Below, one piece after another: positions 45,563-55,401 of a stretch of 64,000 nucleotides of DNA. Under the pieces are notes generated by a model that was given only the letters and a program-made list of their open reading frames with translations, had not been told where the DNA came from and did no database searches. The stretch's first letter is position 1. The number at the start of each line of letters is the position of its first letter. A program made the translations under genes and the position numbers. The stretch is from Photobacterium sp. CCB-ST2H9. GTDB lineage: Bacteria > Pseudomonadota > Gammaproteobacteria > Enterobacterales > Vibrionaceae. The stretch spans positions 992,001-1,056,000 of the forward strand of contig NZ_CP100425.1 in NCBI RefSeq assembly GCF_023151555.2, in the 5' to 3' direction.

Positions 45563-46468
45563 GTGGGGAAAGGTGTTTTTTTATCTGTGTTGTCATCTTG
45601 CCTGTTCGGTGGGATGTATTTCTATGCAACGTTACTTCACCCGCTGGATGGAGAAGCGATTTTCAGCTGGCGGTTATTGCTGACACTTCCTTTTCTGACG
45701 CTCTTTTTGCTCAGCAGTCATGCCTGGGGGCAGGTGACAGAGATTGCCTTGCAGATCCGTCAGCGTCCGCTGCTCTGGTTGGGAGTTCCCCTGTCGGCCG
45801 GTTTGCTGGGGTTACAGTTCTGGCTCTTCTTATGGGCGCCAGTCAATGGTCGGGCCCTGCCTGTATCTCTGGGCTATTTTATGATGCCGCTGGTAATGGT
45901 GGTGTTGGGCAGACTGGTTTACAAAGACAGACTGAGCGGATTGCAGAAAGTCGCTGTGCTTTTTGCCGGGGTAGGGGTTGCCAATAAGCTCTGGCTGTCG
46001 GGCGGTTTGTACTGGGAAACCCTTGTGGTCGCGATGGGTTATCCGGCCTATTTTATGTTGCGGCGGAAAATGGGCACGGACAGCCTGGGTGGTCTGTGGT
46101 TTGATATGGCGATGATGTTCCCCCCGGTCATCTGGTGGCTGTTTATTCAGACCGAAAGCCTGAGTGTGTTGATGCAGCATTCACAGCTGATTGCACTGGT
46201 TCTCGGACTGGGTGTGCTCAGTGCGCTGGCGGTGGGCAGTTATATTGTAGCCAGTCGCCTGCTGAGTTTCAGCCTGTTCGGACTGCTGAGTTATGTTGAA
46301 CCGGTATTACTGGTGATCGTATCACTGTTGCTGGGGGAACGTATCGAGGGCGGAGAGTGGCTCACTTACCTTGCCATCTGGGTTGCCGTGGCGTTTCTGA
46401 TACTGGATTGTGTGCGCCAGATCCTGACTCAACGGCAAGTCCGGCTGGCCGCCGGAATGAGTGACTGA
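45563..46468 (+). CDS. rarD: RarD-like EamA transporter
   Basis: About 301 residues with ten membrane segments. RarD-type landmarks are the paired SLGYFMMPLVMVVLGRLVYKDRLSGLQKVAV and SRLLSFSLFGLLSYVEPVLLVIVSLLLGERI blocks. The start is GTG 45563, six bases after AGGAG; TTG 45542 is further upstream in frame. RarD proteins are EamA-family exporters; the substrate in most bacteria is unknown. It follows the ABC exporter operon by about 100 bases. A bidirectional terminator follows. Confidence 0.75.
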   Translation: MGKGVFLSVLSSCLFGGMYFYATLLHPLDGEAIFSWRLLLTLPFLTLFLLSSHAWGQVTEIALQIRQRPLLWLGVPLSAGLLGLQFWLFLWAPVNGRALPVSLGYFMMPLVMVVLGRLVYKDRLSGLQKVAVLFAGVGVANKLWLSGGLYWETLVVAMGYPAYFMLRRKMGTDSLGGLWFDMAMMFPPVIWWLFIQTESLSVLMQHSQLIALVLGLGVLSALAVGSYIVASRLLSFSLFGLLSYVEPVLLVIVSLLLGERIEGGEWLTYLAIWVAVAFLILDCVRQILTQRQVRLAAGMSD

Positions 46469-46474
46469 TCCGGT

Positions 46475-46500
46475 CATGCCCGCGGATTTCAGCGGGCATG
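46475..46500. terminator. Bidirectional terminator between rarD and yiaV
   Basis: Perfect 9-base arms CATGCCCGC and GCGGGCATG around an eight-base loop, between convergent genes. Confidence 0.65.
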
Positions 46501-46513
46501 GTTCAGTGAGGGT

Positions 46514-47644
46514 TTAATGGTCCAGGTACAGGTAGTTTTGCCAGCTCTTCATCCGAATCAGTACTTTACGCATCACTGCCAGATGGTGCGCATGATCGGA
46601 GTAGACCGCAATTTCCATATTCGCCCCTAAAGGCAGCTTGTAAGCACTGATGTCATCAATCATTTTGAGTCTGACCAGCGGCCGCCCCTGACGCATCAGG
46701 ATCTCGGTTCCGTATAGCACGCCTTGTGCCTGTGCCTGACCTTCTCCGATGGCTGGCAGTACTTCCACGATTTCTGCTTTGAACGTTTTTCCCGGAATGG
46801 CGCGGAAAATCACATCGGCTTCATAACCGGGTTTGAGGCGTAACAGGGAGTTCTGACGAAAGGCACCGATAATGAATTCATCATCGGTATTGATAAAGGT
46901 CATGACCGGACGCAGCGGGAGCGGAACAGCCATCATGCCCGGCCGGAGCAGAACCTGAGTGACAAATCCGCGGGTCGGCGCCCGGACAATGGTGGAGTCC
47001 AGATCAAACCGGGCTTTGACCAGCAGGGCTTCAATCTGGGCAATGCTGGTGTTCTGCCCGTTGATATTGGACTCGAACGCCAGTTTGGCTCGCCGTTCTT
47101 CCGCATGCGCAGCGTCGAGCGATGCTTCGGCGCTCCGGTAGAACTGTTCGCGGTTGTCCACATCTGCTTTGGTGAATGCACCGCGTTTGTAGCCGGTCGC
47201 ATAGCGCTGGTATTGCTGGTAGGTTCGATCGCGTTCGGCCTGAGCTTTGACTCTCGTTGACATCGCAGCTTTGTAGGCGGCTTCCAGTCCCAGCACATTT
47301 TGTCTGGTTTCTTCCAGCTGTGCTTCCAGTCTGTCAACCTCAGCCTGAAAAGGCGTCGGGTCTATTTTAAAAAGCACATCGCCCTGTTTCAGGGGGGTGT
47401 TTGGCCTGACCGGCACTTCGGTGACTTTGCCACGGACATTCGGCATGATGGGCGTCGAAACATAGTATTCTCCCCCCAGACTGGTGTGCGGATGGTTGTA
47501 GTTCATCAGCAGTACCAGTGCACCTACCAGGACAATGCCTCCCAGAACGGCAGTCGGAACCGTCCATTTATTCAGAGGGATCCGGAAGATCTTAAAAATA
47601 AAAATACAGATTGCAGCGTATGAGAGAACCAGCAGGGTTTCCAT
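46514..47644 (-). CDS. yiaV: HlyD-family membrane fusion protein YiaV
   Basis: 376 residues. Two N-terminal membrane segments (LLVLSYAAICIFIFKIF; WTVPTAVLGGIVLVGALVLLM) precede the fusion-protein core: the lipoyl-type VSTPIMPNVRGKVTEVPVRPNTPLKQGDVLFKIDP, coiled coil residues about 75-180, and RAPTRGFVTQVLLRPGMM. This matches the YibH/YiaV type, encoded beside a DUF3302 protein. It overlaps that gene's stop (TAATG). No ABC or RND partner is adjacent, as usual for this pair; the substrate is unknown. Confidence 0.85.
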   Translation of the reverse strand: METLLVLSYAAICIFIFKIFRIPLNKWTVPTAVLGGIVLVGALVLLMNYNHPHTSLGGEYYVSTPIMPNVRGKVTEVPVRPNTPLKQGDVLFKIDPTPFQAEVDRLEAQLEETRQNVLGLEAAYKAAMSTRVKAQAERDRTYQQYQRYATGYKRGAFTKADVDNREQFYRSAEASLDAAHAEERRAKLAFESNINGQNTSIAQIEALLVKARFDLDSTIVRAPTRGFVTQVLLRPGMMAVPLPLRPVMTFINTDDEFIIGAFRQNSLLRLKPGYEADVIFRAIPGKTFKAEIVEVLPAIGEGQAQAQGVLYGTEILMRQGRPLVRLKMIDDISAYKLPLGANMEIAVYSDHAHHLAVMRKVLIRMKSWQNYLYLDH

Positions 47645-48042
47645 TATTGATGGCCCTCGTCATTGTCATTGCTTTTCTGCTGACTGGCGGGATTGACCGG
47701 CGGGCAGGGAGCGTGTCTGAGTGCGGTCAGTTCGGTTTGCAGCAGCTGAATTTGTGCTTCCATTTTGGAAATCTGGGATTGCAGCAGAACCTGCTCATTC
47801 TGAATTTGCTGAAAGCCCCACCCCCGTTCTTTTCTCCACAAGGTGGCCCAGATCCATAAAAATGGCCACAGCGCGTGCAAAGTGAATAAACTGACCCATC
47901 CGGCATAATGGATAGCGTCCTGATGGGGATGCTCCCTTTCCTTGGCAATCTCATAGGGAATGTCGTGAATTGCGATGATGCCATAAAACATCACCAGGGC
48001 GACGAAGATAAGCAGCCCTAATGCAAAATAATCTAAAAACAT
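47644..48042 (-). CDS. yiaW: DUF3302 inner-membrane protein YiaW
   Basis: 132 residues. Two membrane helices (DYFALGLLIFVALVMFYGIIAIHDIPYEIAKERE, then VSLFTLHALWPFLWIWATLWR) match DUF3302/YiaW. A C-terminal coiled coil (about residues 85-115, QNEQVLLQSQISKMEAQIQ) adds a family-typical tail. It is the promoter-proximal gene of the yiaW-yiaV pair. Confidence 0.85.
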   Translation of the reverse strand: MFLDYFALGLLIFVALVMFYGIIAIHDIPYEIAKEREHPHQDAIHYAGWVSLFTLHALWPFLWIWATLWRKERGWGFQQIQNEQVLLQSQISKMEAQIQLLQTELTALRHAPCPPVNPASQQKSNDNDEGHQ

Positions 48043-48142
48043 AGAGTTACCCTAAAATCCGGACCATGATCTCAAGAGTATAGCGAAAAAATAAGCTTAG
48101 CCGATGTAAGGTTTTTGACTTTAAGGCGTCGTTCAGATCAAG

Positions 48143-48165
48143 CAGGCCGGCGAAATGCCGGCCTG
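48143..48165 (-). terminator. Terminator of the proVWX operon
   Basis: Perfect 9-base arms CAGGCCGGC and GCCGGCCTG around GAAAT, about 40 bases after the proX stop. There is little T-run. Confidence 0.55.
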
Positions 48166-48202
48166 TCGGAGAGAAAGTCTTGTGTGGTGTGTCACCGGAG
48201 GA

Positions 48203-49219
48203 CTAAGACGCATCCTCTGCAGCTTGTCTTGCTTGTGCAATCCAGCTGTTAAACAGTTTCTGGTGCGATTTGATCCAGCCATTGGCGTGGTTCTCAATGT
48301 CCTGCTGGGAGTTCTGGCCCTGACTCATCCGCATATTCTGGGCACTGACGTCATTGATATCCAGCTGCATGACTTCAAACAGTTTGGCGGCCGCTGGATT
48401 GTCTTCGGCAAATTTTTTGTTTGCCACAATCCGCATGCTGTTCATCTGAAATCCATAGTTTTTGCCGTTCGGTAAAGTAGTGTCCACTTTTTTACGCTCG
48501 CCCGGCAGTGCGGAGAAAGGAACTTCCAGCCAAACCACGTCTCTTCCCGGAACCAGCACGCCGCTGACCCAGTAAGGCGTCCATGTGTAGTACAGAATCG
48601 GAGAACCGTTCCGGTAGCGGGAAATTGTGTCGGCGATAATGGCGGCGTAGTTACCCTGATTATGGGTGACTGTGTTGCGCAGCCCGTATACATCCAGCTG
48701 ATGCTCAATCACACTTTCACAGCCCCAGCCCGGGTTGCAGCCGGTGAGATCGGCTTTGCCGTCACCGTTGGCGTCAAAGAGTTTGGCCAGTTTCGGATCT
48801 TTCAGCTGGCTGATATTGGTGATGCCGTATTTTTCAGCGGTTTTCTTATCAATCAGATAGCCCTGGGCTGCACCGGTAATGTATTCCCCTTTCCGGTAAA
48901 ACTTATTGTCTCCGCCGGATTTGATAAATTTGTCTTTATGCAGGGGAGACCAGTTCACCGCGAGGAAAGTAGCATCCCCATTGGCAATCGAGGTATAGCC
49001 GACGTTGTAATCGACCTCTTTGGTCGGCAGAACCTTGTATCCCAGCGCTTCCAGAGCTTTATTGACAATCAGGGTCTGAAAGGTTTCTTCCGCCACCGTA
49101 CTCTGTACGGGCTGAACGGAAATTCCCTGACCGGGTTCTTCGGCCGCGGTGGCGGTCCATGTTGCGACACCGGCAAGCAGTGCCGCTGAGAGTGAAAGTG
49201 ACTTCCAGCGTGTTGTCAT
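48203..49219 (-). CDS. proX: Glycine betaine/proline ABC transporter substrate-binding protein ProX
   Basis: 338 residues with a signal peptide ([25 protein letters not shown]). The mature protein is the ProX/OpuAC fold: [19 protein letters not shown] at the start, [14 protein letters not shown], and aromatic residues such as [11 protein letters not shown] that build the quaternary-amine box in this family. A cysteine pair ([10 protein letters not shown]) is also conserved in ProX. It binds betaine or proline in the periplasm and delivers it to ProW. Last gene of the operon. Confidence 0.9.
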   Translation of the reverse strand: MTTRWKSLSLSAALLAGVATWTATAAEEPGQGISVQPVQSTVAEETFQTLIVNKALEALGYKVLPTKEVDYNVGYTSIANGDATFLAVNWSPLHKDKFIKSGGDNKFYRKGEYITGAAQGYLIDKKTAEKYGITNISQLKDPKLAKLFDANGDGKADLTGCNPGWGCESVIEHQLDVYGLRNTVTHNQGNYAAIIADTISRYRNGSPILYYTWTPYWVSGVLVPGRDVVWLEVPFSALPGERKKVDTTLPNGKNYGFQMNSMRIVANKKFAEDNPAAAKLFEVMQLDINDVSAQNMRMSQGQNSQQDIENHANGWIKSHQKLFNSWIAQARQAAEDAS

Positions 49220-49229
49220 GGTGTTCTCC

Positions 49230-50375
49230 TTAAGATTGTGAATGGGTCGTCAGTTGCGGGGTCTCATCTTTTTTGAACCGGCGATAAATGAAGCCAATCG
49301 GGCCGTGTTCATACCAGTGACGGTATGCTTTGCCGCGATCAGATGCCCCCATGGCCTGGGTCAGACGGTCCAGCAGAATAGCCAGAATGACAATGCCCAG
49401 ACCCCCAATGGCGGCCAGTCCCATATCCAGACGACCAATGCCGCGCAGGACCATTTGTCCCAGACCGCCTACGGCGATCATTGAGGCAATGACGACCATA
49501 GACAGGGCCAGCATCAGTGTCTGATTCACGCCAGCCATGATGGTTGGCATGGCCAGCGGCAGCTGAACCTTGTAAAGCATTTGTTTTGGATTCGCGCCAA
49601 AGGAATGTGCGGCTTCAATCAGTTCTTCCGGTACCTGCCTGATCCCCAGAATCGTCAGCCGGATGATGGGGGGGAGGGCAAAGATGATGGTGACGACCAC
49701 ACCGGGGACGTTCCCGATACCGAAGAGCATGACAATCGGCACCAGATACACAAAGGCCGGGGTTGTCTGCATTGCATCGAGAACCGGCCGGATGATTTTG
49801 GCGGCTTTTTCACTGCGTGCCAGCCAGATCCCGGTGGGCAACCCGATCAGCAGGCAGAAAAAGACCGACGTCAGAACCAGTGCCAGCGTGACCATCGCCT
49901 GATCCCAGGCACCGATGGCGCCAATCAGTAAGAGCGAGAGCACGGATGCGATCCCCATCCGGGCGCCCGCAATCTGCCAGGCCAGAATCATGATCAGGAA
50001 AATCATCAGCAGTGCCGGCGTCGACTGAAGTAAGGCCTGAAAAGCCGTGAGAATGTAATCAATCGGGACACTGATGGCCTGAAACGCGGGCCGGAAATTA
50101 GCGACCAGCCAGTTGATTCCGTCTTCCACCCAGCGATCAAAGGGGATCAGCGCATCCTGAAACGGGTGCATCCAGTCGATACTGGGATCGGCCGGGGCTG
50201 ATGCCGCTTCGTTCAGCCAGTCAGACCCTGAATTGGGCGTTGAACCGGCGGCATTCCCCCAAGGGTCGGTATTGGCAGCATCTGTCGTTGCAGACCAGGG
50301 ATCCTGCACAGGTGGTTGTTCCGGCACCGTTTCTGTTCCCGGAGCGGATGATACGGTTTGTGTTTCCTGGCTCAT
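49230..50375 (-). CDS. proW: Glycine betaine/proline ABC permease ProW
   Basis: 381 residues. A long, acidic, Ser/Thr/Gly-rich cytoplasmic N-terminus (about residues 1-70) is followed by seven hydrophobic segments and the EAA loop [31 protein letters not shown], the ATPase contact. It forms the membrane channel for osmoprotectant import. It starts one base after proV stops. Confidence 0.9.
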   Translation of the reverse strand: MSQETQTVSSAPGTETVPEQPPVQDPWSATTDAANTDPWGNAAGSTPNSGSDWLNEAASAPADPSIDWMHPFQDALIPFDRWVEDGINWLVANFRPAFQAISVPIDYILTAFQALLQSTPALLMIFLIMILAWQIAGARMGIASVLSLLLIGAIGAWDQAMVTLALVLTSVFFCLLIGLPTGIWLARSEKAAKIIRPVLDAMQTTPAFVYLVPIVMLFGIGNVPGVVVTIIFALPPIIRLTILGIRQVPEELIEAAHSFGANPKQMLYKVQLPLAMPTIMAGVNQTLMLALSMVVIASMIAVGGLGQMVLRGIGRLDMGLAAIGGLGIVILAILLDRLTQAMGASDRGKAYRHWYEHGPIGFIYRRFKKDETPQLTTHSQS

Positions 50376-50376
50376 G

Positions 50377-51567
50377 TCAGGCCTCCCGGTCTAGTGTCTG
50401 TAGCAGGCGAGCTTTGGTGATAATGCCATGGTAGCGCTGCTGCTCATCAACGACGGGCACACCGTAAGGCAGGCTGGCAACATGACCAATCAGTTCACCT
50501 ACCGGGGTATTGGGTAAGAACGTCACCGTGTCATTCAGCAACGCTTGTGTCAGCGGGTGGTTGGCTTTCGTGGCACTTTGTAAGGATTCGGTGGAGACAA
50601 TCCCGACGTACTGATTGCGGCGATCGACCACGATGCCAAATTCGCGATCCTGGTCGTTGAGTAGCTGCAGGGCGGCGCGCGGGCCGTCGGTTTCGCCTTT
50701 TTTGATGACCGTGACCTGCTGTTTGCGGGCAATATCTTTCGCTGTGAAAACATTGGTGACATCCACGCCTTTGAAGAAGGAACGGACATAGTCATTGGCC
50801 GGGTGGTGGAGGATCTCATCCGGGGTCCCGATCTGGACCACTTCACCATTCTGCATAATGGCGATGCGATCCCCGATGCGCATGGCTTCATCCAGATCGT
50901 GGGAGATGAAAACGACGGTTCGTTTGTCATCACTTTGCAGCCGAATCAGCTCGTCCTGCATTTCGGTCCGGATCAGCGGATCCAGCGCGGAAAATGCTTC
51001 GTCCATCAGCAGAATGTCCGGGTCATTCGCCAGCGCTCTGGCCAGACCCACCCGCTGCTTCATCCCGCCGGACAGCTCGTCCGGATAGGAGGCTGCGTAG
51101 GCATCCAGGCCGACACGCGCCAGCGCTTTCAGTGCCGTCTCGTAGCGGGTATCTTTATCGACACCGGCCAGTTCCAGTCCGAAGGCGGTGTTGTCGATCA
51201 CGGTCATATGCGGCATCAGTGCAAATGACTGAAACACCATACTGATGTTGTTTCTTCTGACGGTCCGCAATTCCTCTTCAGAAATCTTGGCAATGTCTTT
51301 TCCGTCAAGCAGCACCTGGCCATGTGTGGGTTCTATCAGTCGGTTGAGCAGCCTGACCAGTGTTGATTTTCCTGAACCTGAAAGGCCCATGATGACGAAA
51401 ATTTCACCTTCCCGGATGGTCAGGCTGGCATCTTTGACCCCGACGGTGAGGCCGGTTTCTTCAAAGATGGCATCCTTATTCAACCCTTTTTCCAGCAGTG
51501 GGAACGCCCTTTCCGGAGCGCTGCCAAACACCTTGTAAAGGTTTTTTACTTCAAGTTTGACAGTCAT
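50377..51567 (-). CDS. proV: Glycine betaine/proline ABC ATPase ProV
   Basis: About 396 residues. Walker [10 protein letters not shown], signature [12 protein letters not shown], Walker [16 protein letters not shown], then C-terminal tandem CBS domains (about residues 275-396), which sense ionic strength in this family. ATG 51567 ([12 protein letters not shown]) is the conserved start; the frame opens to 51606. It heads the proVWX operon and would energise betaine import under osmotic stress. Confidence 0.9.
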   Translation of the reverse strand: MTVKLEVKNLYKVFGSAPERAFPLLEKGLNKDAIFEETGLTVGVKDASLTIREGEIFVIMGLSGSGKSTLVRLLNRLIEPTHGQVLLDGKDIAKISEEELRTVRRNNISMVFQSFALMPHMTVIDNTAFGLELAGVDKDTRYETALKALARVGLDAYAASYPDELSGGMKQRVGLARALANDPDILLMDEAFSALDPLIRTEMQDELIRLQSDDKRTVVFISHDLDEAMRIGDRIAIMQNGEVVQIGTPDEILHHPANDYVRSFFKGVDVTNVFTAKDIARKQQVTVIKKGETDGPRAALQLLNDQDREFGIVVDRRNQYVGIVSTESLQSATKANHPLTQALLNDTVTFLPNTPVGELIGHVASLPYGVPVVDEQQRYHGIITKARLLQTLDREA

Positions 51568-51633
51568 AAATTGTACTAGTCCTTCAAAATGAATCTTCCT
51601 CTGCAAAGAAATTATTACAGATGAAACATTTGT

Positions 51634-51662
51634 ACTCTAAACAATTATGGCATGTCTTTCAA
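51634..51662 (-). promoter_or_regulatory. Candidate sigma-70 promoter of proVWX
   Basis: On the minus strand TTGAAA (-35, 51657-51662) and TAGAGT (-10, 51634-51639) are spaced by 17 bases, about 67 bases before proV. The surroundings are AT-rich, as in other osmotically induced pro promoters. Confidence 0.45.
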
Positions 51663-51797
51663 AGTGATAAGGGGTTTATTTGAATATTTATCAGGTTTTA
51701 GGGTGCGGTTGTGAATCATAAACTGCCTATTTGTCTTATAAATAGACAATTTCTGGGGGTGTCTGACAAAAACAGGAATCAGGTGAAGGTTAGATGA

Positions 51798-53225
51798 CTA
51801 CTGATTGAGGGCGCGGTGAACGGGCAGTGTGACCAGAAAACAGTTCCCGGATGCCGTCTGGTTACCCTCAAGGACGATATCTCCGCCATGGAGCAGAGCA
51901 ATATCGCTGATAATCGACATGCCGAGTCCGGCGCCATCGCCCCGTTCTGTATTGGCGCGGAAAAACTTTTCAAAGATCCGTTCCCGAATCATGTCCGGGA
52001 TGGGCTGGCCGGAATCGCAGACACGGATCGCCACCCAGTCCTCTGACTGCAGGGTGACGGAGATATTGATGTCGGCATTCTTTCCGGCATAACGGATGGC
52101 ATTATCAATTAGGTTGCTGAATAAACTGGTCAGCAGGACACCATTGGCGTCCATCATGAGGGTATCCGGGCCATCCAGCGACAGATTCTGGTCCTGTTTT
52201 AATGCCAGGGGCACCAGAGAGCCGATCACATCGCGCAGGCAGGCCATCAGATCGGTCTCGTTGAATGGAAAAGCATTCCCGCCTTCGACCCGGGCGAGCA
52301 TCAGCAGCTGCTGAATTAGGCGGTCGGTCCGTTCAATGCCTTTGAGAATATGGGTCAAGTCGTTTTGCAGATCTGTCGGGTTATCACTGGCCAGTGCATT
52401 CTCAGCATTCAGACGCAGCACTGCTAATGGCGTTTTCAGCTCATGGGCTGCGGTGTGTGTGAAACGTTTTTCTCTGACCCAGGCTTTATCCAGTTCTGAC
52501 AGCAGATAATTGAGCTGATCAATCAGAGGCTTGAGCTCGATGGTGGGCTGAGAAACCTGAATTGCATGCAGTTTGTTGATGGTGCGCCGAGACAGGGCCT
52601 GCTGAAGTTCCCCGACAGGCTGCATGATGTAGTTGACCAGCAGAATAATAGCAAGCGCCAGACAGGGGATTAGTAAGAGCTGTGGGATCCCGGTTGAGAA
52701 GGCGATATCGTCGATCAGTTCATCCCGGATTGCCTGTTTTTCTGCCACGATCAGAAAGGCTGCTTCCTGGTCCGGTGCTGTCGAAGGCAGGCGAATCTGG
52801 AAGCTGCGCCAGAGCTGACTGTCAAATGAGATCGGGTGGTAGCCAATTTTATCCGGGACAGAGAGCGGGGTCGGCGGGGCCGCAGGTGAGCGGAGCAGCA
52901 CACCTTCGCTGGCACTGAACAGCTGAAACATCAGTTTCTGTTCATAGGGGTGTCCGTAAGGGGTCGGGTCATCATCATCGAGTCCGGCATGATTGCTGAT
53001 GCCCTGATACCATTGCTCATAAAACAATTCGAGCTGTTCGGGCGGCATCATCAGTAACTGGGGGGCGCTTAGGGCAAGCAGTTTTGCGGATTGCCCCAGC
53101 CGGGCATCAAAAATTTCGTCAATCTCATGTTTGGATTCAGCGAAGATCAGGCTCCAGGAGATGGCAATCAGCACAGTGGCGGCCGTCACCGTCATCGTGA
53201 TCAGCCGCTTTTTTATCGACAGCAT
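51798..53225 (-). CDS. QseC/PmrB-like sensor histidine kinase
   Basis: About 475 residues. Helix 1 (ITMTVTAATVLIAISWSLIF), a periplasmic sensor of about 150 residues and helix 2 (IPQLLLIPCLALAIILLVNYIM) precede a HAMP-like region, HisKA with phospho-acceptor His in FTHTAAHELKTPLAVL, and HATPase_c with N (FSNLIDNAIRY), G1 (RVCDSGQPIP) and G2 (GDGAGLGMSI) boxes. ATG 53225 is chosen over TTG 53249, which overlaps the regulator gene. It forms a two-component pair with the regulator upstream and is the last gene of the thermostable-hemolysin operon. Confidence 0.9.
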   Translation of the reverse strand: MLSIKKRLITMTVTAATVLIAISWSLIFAESKHEIDEIFDARLGQSAKLLALSAPQLLMMPPEQLELFYEQWYQGISNHAGLDDDDPTPYGHPYEQKLMFQLFSASEGVLLRSPAAPPTPLSVPDKIGYHPISFDSQLWRSFQIRLPSTAPDQEAAFLIVAEKQAIRDELIDDIAFSTGIPQLLLIPCLALAIILLVNYIMQPVGELQQALSRRTINKLHAIQVSQPTIELKPLIDQLNYLLSELDKAWVREKRFTHTAAHELKTPLAVLRLNAENALASDNPTDLQNDLTHILKGIERTDRLIQQLLMLARVEGGNAFPFNETDLMACLRDVIGSLVPLALKQDQNLSLDGPDTLMMDANGVLLTSLFSNLIDNAIRYAGKNADINISVTLQSEDWVAIRVCDSGQPIPDMIRERIFEKFFRANTERGDGAGLGMSIISDIALLHGGDIVLEGNQTASGNCFLVTLPVHRALNQ

Positions 53226-53235
53226 GGGACGGATT

Positions 53236-53895
53236 TCAGCGATTATCAATGATATACCCTACGCCACGGATATTTTTGATCAGCGTGCTGCCCAGTTTTT
53301 TCCGCAAATTATGAATATGGACTTCAATGGCATTGTCACTGGCGGTGTCATCCCAGCCGTGCAGGGCTTGCTGAAGTCTGTCCTTACTCAGTACCCGTCC
53401 TGCCTGTGCCACTAATGTACTGAGAATTTTGAACTCATTTCGGGTCAGTTTGACGGGTTTTCCCTGAAAACTCACACTATTGTTGTCCAGAGACAGGGTT
53501 AAATCCCCGAGCTGGATTTCAGTCTCCGTACTCCCGGACAGACGCCGGATCATGACCCGCAGCCGGGCCAGTAATTCTTCCAGCGCGAAAGGCTTGACCA
53601 GATAATCATCGGCGCCACCGTCGAGTCCTTTGACCCGGTCGTCGATGCCATCCCGGGCGGTCAGGATCATCACCGGAACCTGATGGCCGGCACGGCGGAT
53701 ATGACGCAATACCTGCAGGCCATCAATATCCGGCAGCGTCAGATCGAGAATCACAGCCAGAAAATCTTCAGTTTTCAGTGCGTGTTCAACCCCCTGGCCG
53801 CGCTGCAGCCAGTCAACGGTATAGCCACGACGGCTGAGCGAGGCCACCATAGACTCGCCCAGCATCACGTCATCTTCGATCAGTAAGATCCGCAT
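53236..53895 (-). CDS. OmpR-family response regulator (QseB/PmrA-like)
   Basis: 219 residues. Receiver domain with Asp/Glu pocket LIEDDVML, phospho-acceptor Asp51 in AVILDLTLPDIDG and Lys in YLVKPFALEEL; C-terminal winged helix (LTRNEFKILSTLVAQAGRVLSKDRL, then NAIEVHIHNLRKKLG and IRGVGYII). The QseB/PmrA group binds CTTAAG/TTTAAG-type direct repeats, and a perfect CTTAAG-N5-CTTAAG lies in front of this operon. The gene lies three bases after the TPR gene, so it is embedded in the operon it probably regulates. Confidence 0.9.
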   Translation of the reverse strand: MRILLIEDDVMLGESMVASLSRRGYTVDWLQRGQGVEHALKTEDFLAVILDLTLPDIDGLQVLRHIRRAGHQVPVMILTARDGIDDRVKGLDGGADDYLVKPFALEELLARLRVMIRRLSGSTETEIQLGDLTLSLDNNSVSFQGKPVKLTRNEFKILSTLVAQAGRVLSKDRLQQALHGWDDTASDNAIEVHIHNLRKKLGSTLIKNIRGVGYIIDNR

Positions 53896-53898
53896 TGA

Positions 53899-54546
53899 CT
53901 ATTGCAGCTCCTTCAGTTTTTCCTGGATTTCACGCTGGCGACCCGCGTCGGCCAGTTTACGGCCCGGACGTGGTTTGGCATGGCTGGCACGAGTGAGGTA
54001 AACAATGGCATCATCTCGCCGTCCGTCCTGCGCCAGAAAATCCCCGTAAAAGTAATTTGGATCAATCCCATCCGGATTAATTGCCAGAGCTTTTTGCAGC
54101 ATGGCTTCGGCTTTGTCGTCATCACCAAATGCAATTGGCCATCCGGGCACCTGGTAGTATAACGTGCCCAGGCTGGTATAGGCAGATCCGTCCAGGACTT
54201 TCGGGTCGGTCCTGATCACGTCTTCAAGCAAAGCCTTCGCTTCTTTGACCAGCGGCAGCGCGCCCAGGCCACCTTTGGCACCGGCCAGGCTGCTTTTGTT
54301 TATGGCCAGCCAGACTTTCAGGTCAGCGCGGTCTGGTGATTGCTGCAAGGCTTTTTTTGTCTCGGTGATGACGTTTCTCAGGCATTGCACTTTGTTGTCT
54401 TTATTAAAGGTGTCGTACTGGCATTTTGCCCACTGTTGCTGAATATCACTGAGCTCATCGGCATACGCAAGGCTACTGAGCGAAGCGCCGGTCACACAAG
54501 CCATGACCAGCAGGGGTTTGATGAGATTAAAAGATGGCTTTTTCAT
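53899..54546 (-). CDS. Exported TPR-repeat protein
   Basis: 215 residues. A signal peptide (LIKPLLVMACVTGASLSSLAYA) is followed by helical repeats of TPR type: LLEDVIRTDPKVLDGSAYTSLGTLYYQ, then KAEAMLQKALAINPDGIDPNYFYGDFLAQDGRRDDAIVYLTRA written across residues about 150-195. TPR proteins act as binding scaffolds; here it would be periplasmic. GGAGG precedes the ATG. It lies between the SDR gene and the response regulator in the operon. Partner unknown. Confidence 0.75.
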   Translation of the reverse strand: MKKPSFNLIKPLLVMACVTGASLSSLAYADELSDIQQQWAKCQYDTFNKDNKVQCLRNVITETKKALQQSPDRADLKVWLAINKSSLAGAKGGLGALPLVKEAKALLEDVIRTDPKVLDGSAYTSLGTLYYQVPGWPIAFGDDDKAEAMLQKALAINPDGIDPNYFYGDFLAQDGRRDDAIVYLTRASHAKPRPGRKLADAGRQREIQEKLKELQ

Positions 54547-54560
54547 ATGACCTCCAGAAG

Positions 54561-55370
54561 TTAATGCACTTCAGCTTTGGTAAGAAATTGGCGAATCGTG
54601 GCACTTTGTTTACGTATTGAACCTGCAACCGCTGCAGGCAGAATCTGGTTGACTCTGACCCAGAGTTTTTCCGGCCAGCCCAGCCAGCGGACAGTCGTTT
54701 CCTGTTGCAGGCTGAGCAAGAGCTGTTCTGCGACCCACTTTGGATGGTCTACCTGATTGCCCAGATGCTGGTTCAGCTCGTTCACGTGGGTTGAGTTCAG
54801 CGCGGTATCGGTCGCGCGGGGGGCCAGATAAAGCACGCGGATCCCTGTGCCATCCAGTTCGCGGTCGAGCGCTTCGCTGAATCGGTGAAGACCAGCTTTT
54901 CCGGCACAGTAGGTGGTATAGCCCGGGTAGCCGATGGCAGAGAAGGTTGAGCCGACGTTCAGAATCAGACCCGGATGTGCCAGCCACTGAATGGCCTGCT
55001 GACTCAGAAGAATCGGCACTGTCAGATTCAGCTGAATTTCTTCGCTGATACTGCCGGCATCTCGTTGAGAGAGGCTGGAAAACTGGTTACTTCCCGCGTT
55101 ATTGATCAGACCATGAATGGCTAAACCTTCGGATTTCCATTGCTGGCAGCTGTCGTGGACTGCATTAACGCCGGCCGTCGTATTCAGATCGGCAACCAGT
55201 GTTTTGTGTGCCGTTTCCCGGGGCAGAGACAGTTGCAAGGCTTTGAGCTTGCTCAGATTGCGGCCAACCAGAATCAGGTTGGCTCCGGCATGGGCCAGCA
55301 CACTGGCAATCTCTGAACCAATTCCCCCGCAGGCGCCGGTTAAGACCAGATATTTATCGTTGATATCCAT
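54561..55370 (-). CDS. Short-chain dehydrogenase/reductase
   Basis: About 269 residues. The NAD(P) loop is TGACGGIGSEIA, the central NNAG is in INNAGSNQF, and the catalytic Ser-Tyr-Lys lies in NVGSTFSAIGYPGYTTYCAGKAGLHRF (YxxxK: Tyr-Cys-Ala-Gly-Lys). The ATG at 55370 with AGGAA was chosen over GTG 55373. In this operon it follows the ligase-oxidase fusion, so it may reduce an activated acyl or keto intermediate made there. C-terminal residues beyond 240 are basic and helical. Confidence 0.85.
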   Translation of the reverse strand: MDINDKYLVLTGACGGIGSEIASVLAHAGANLILVGRNLSKLKALQLSLPRETAHKTLVADLNTTAGVNAVHDSCQQWKSEGLAIHGLINNAGSNQFSSLSQRDAGSISEEIQLNLTVPILLSQQAIQWLAHPGLILNVGSTFSAIGYPGYTTYCAGKAGLHRFSEALDRELDGTGIRVLYLAPRATDTALNSTHVNELNQHLGNQVDHPKWVAEQLLLSLQQETTVRWLGWPEKLWVRVNQILPAAVAGSIRKQSATIRQFLTKAEVH

Positions 55371-55401
55371 CACATATTCCTTTTTAAATCAGCGCAATCA
55401 A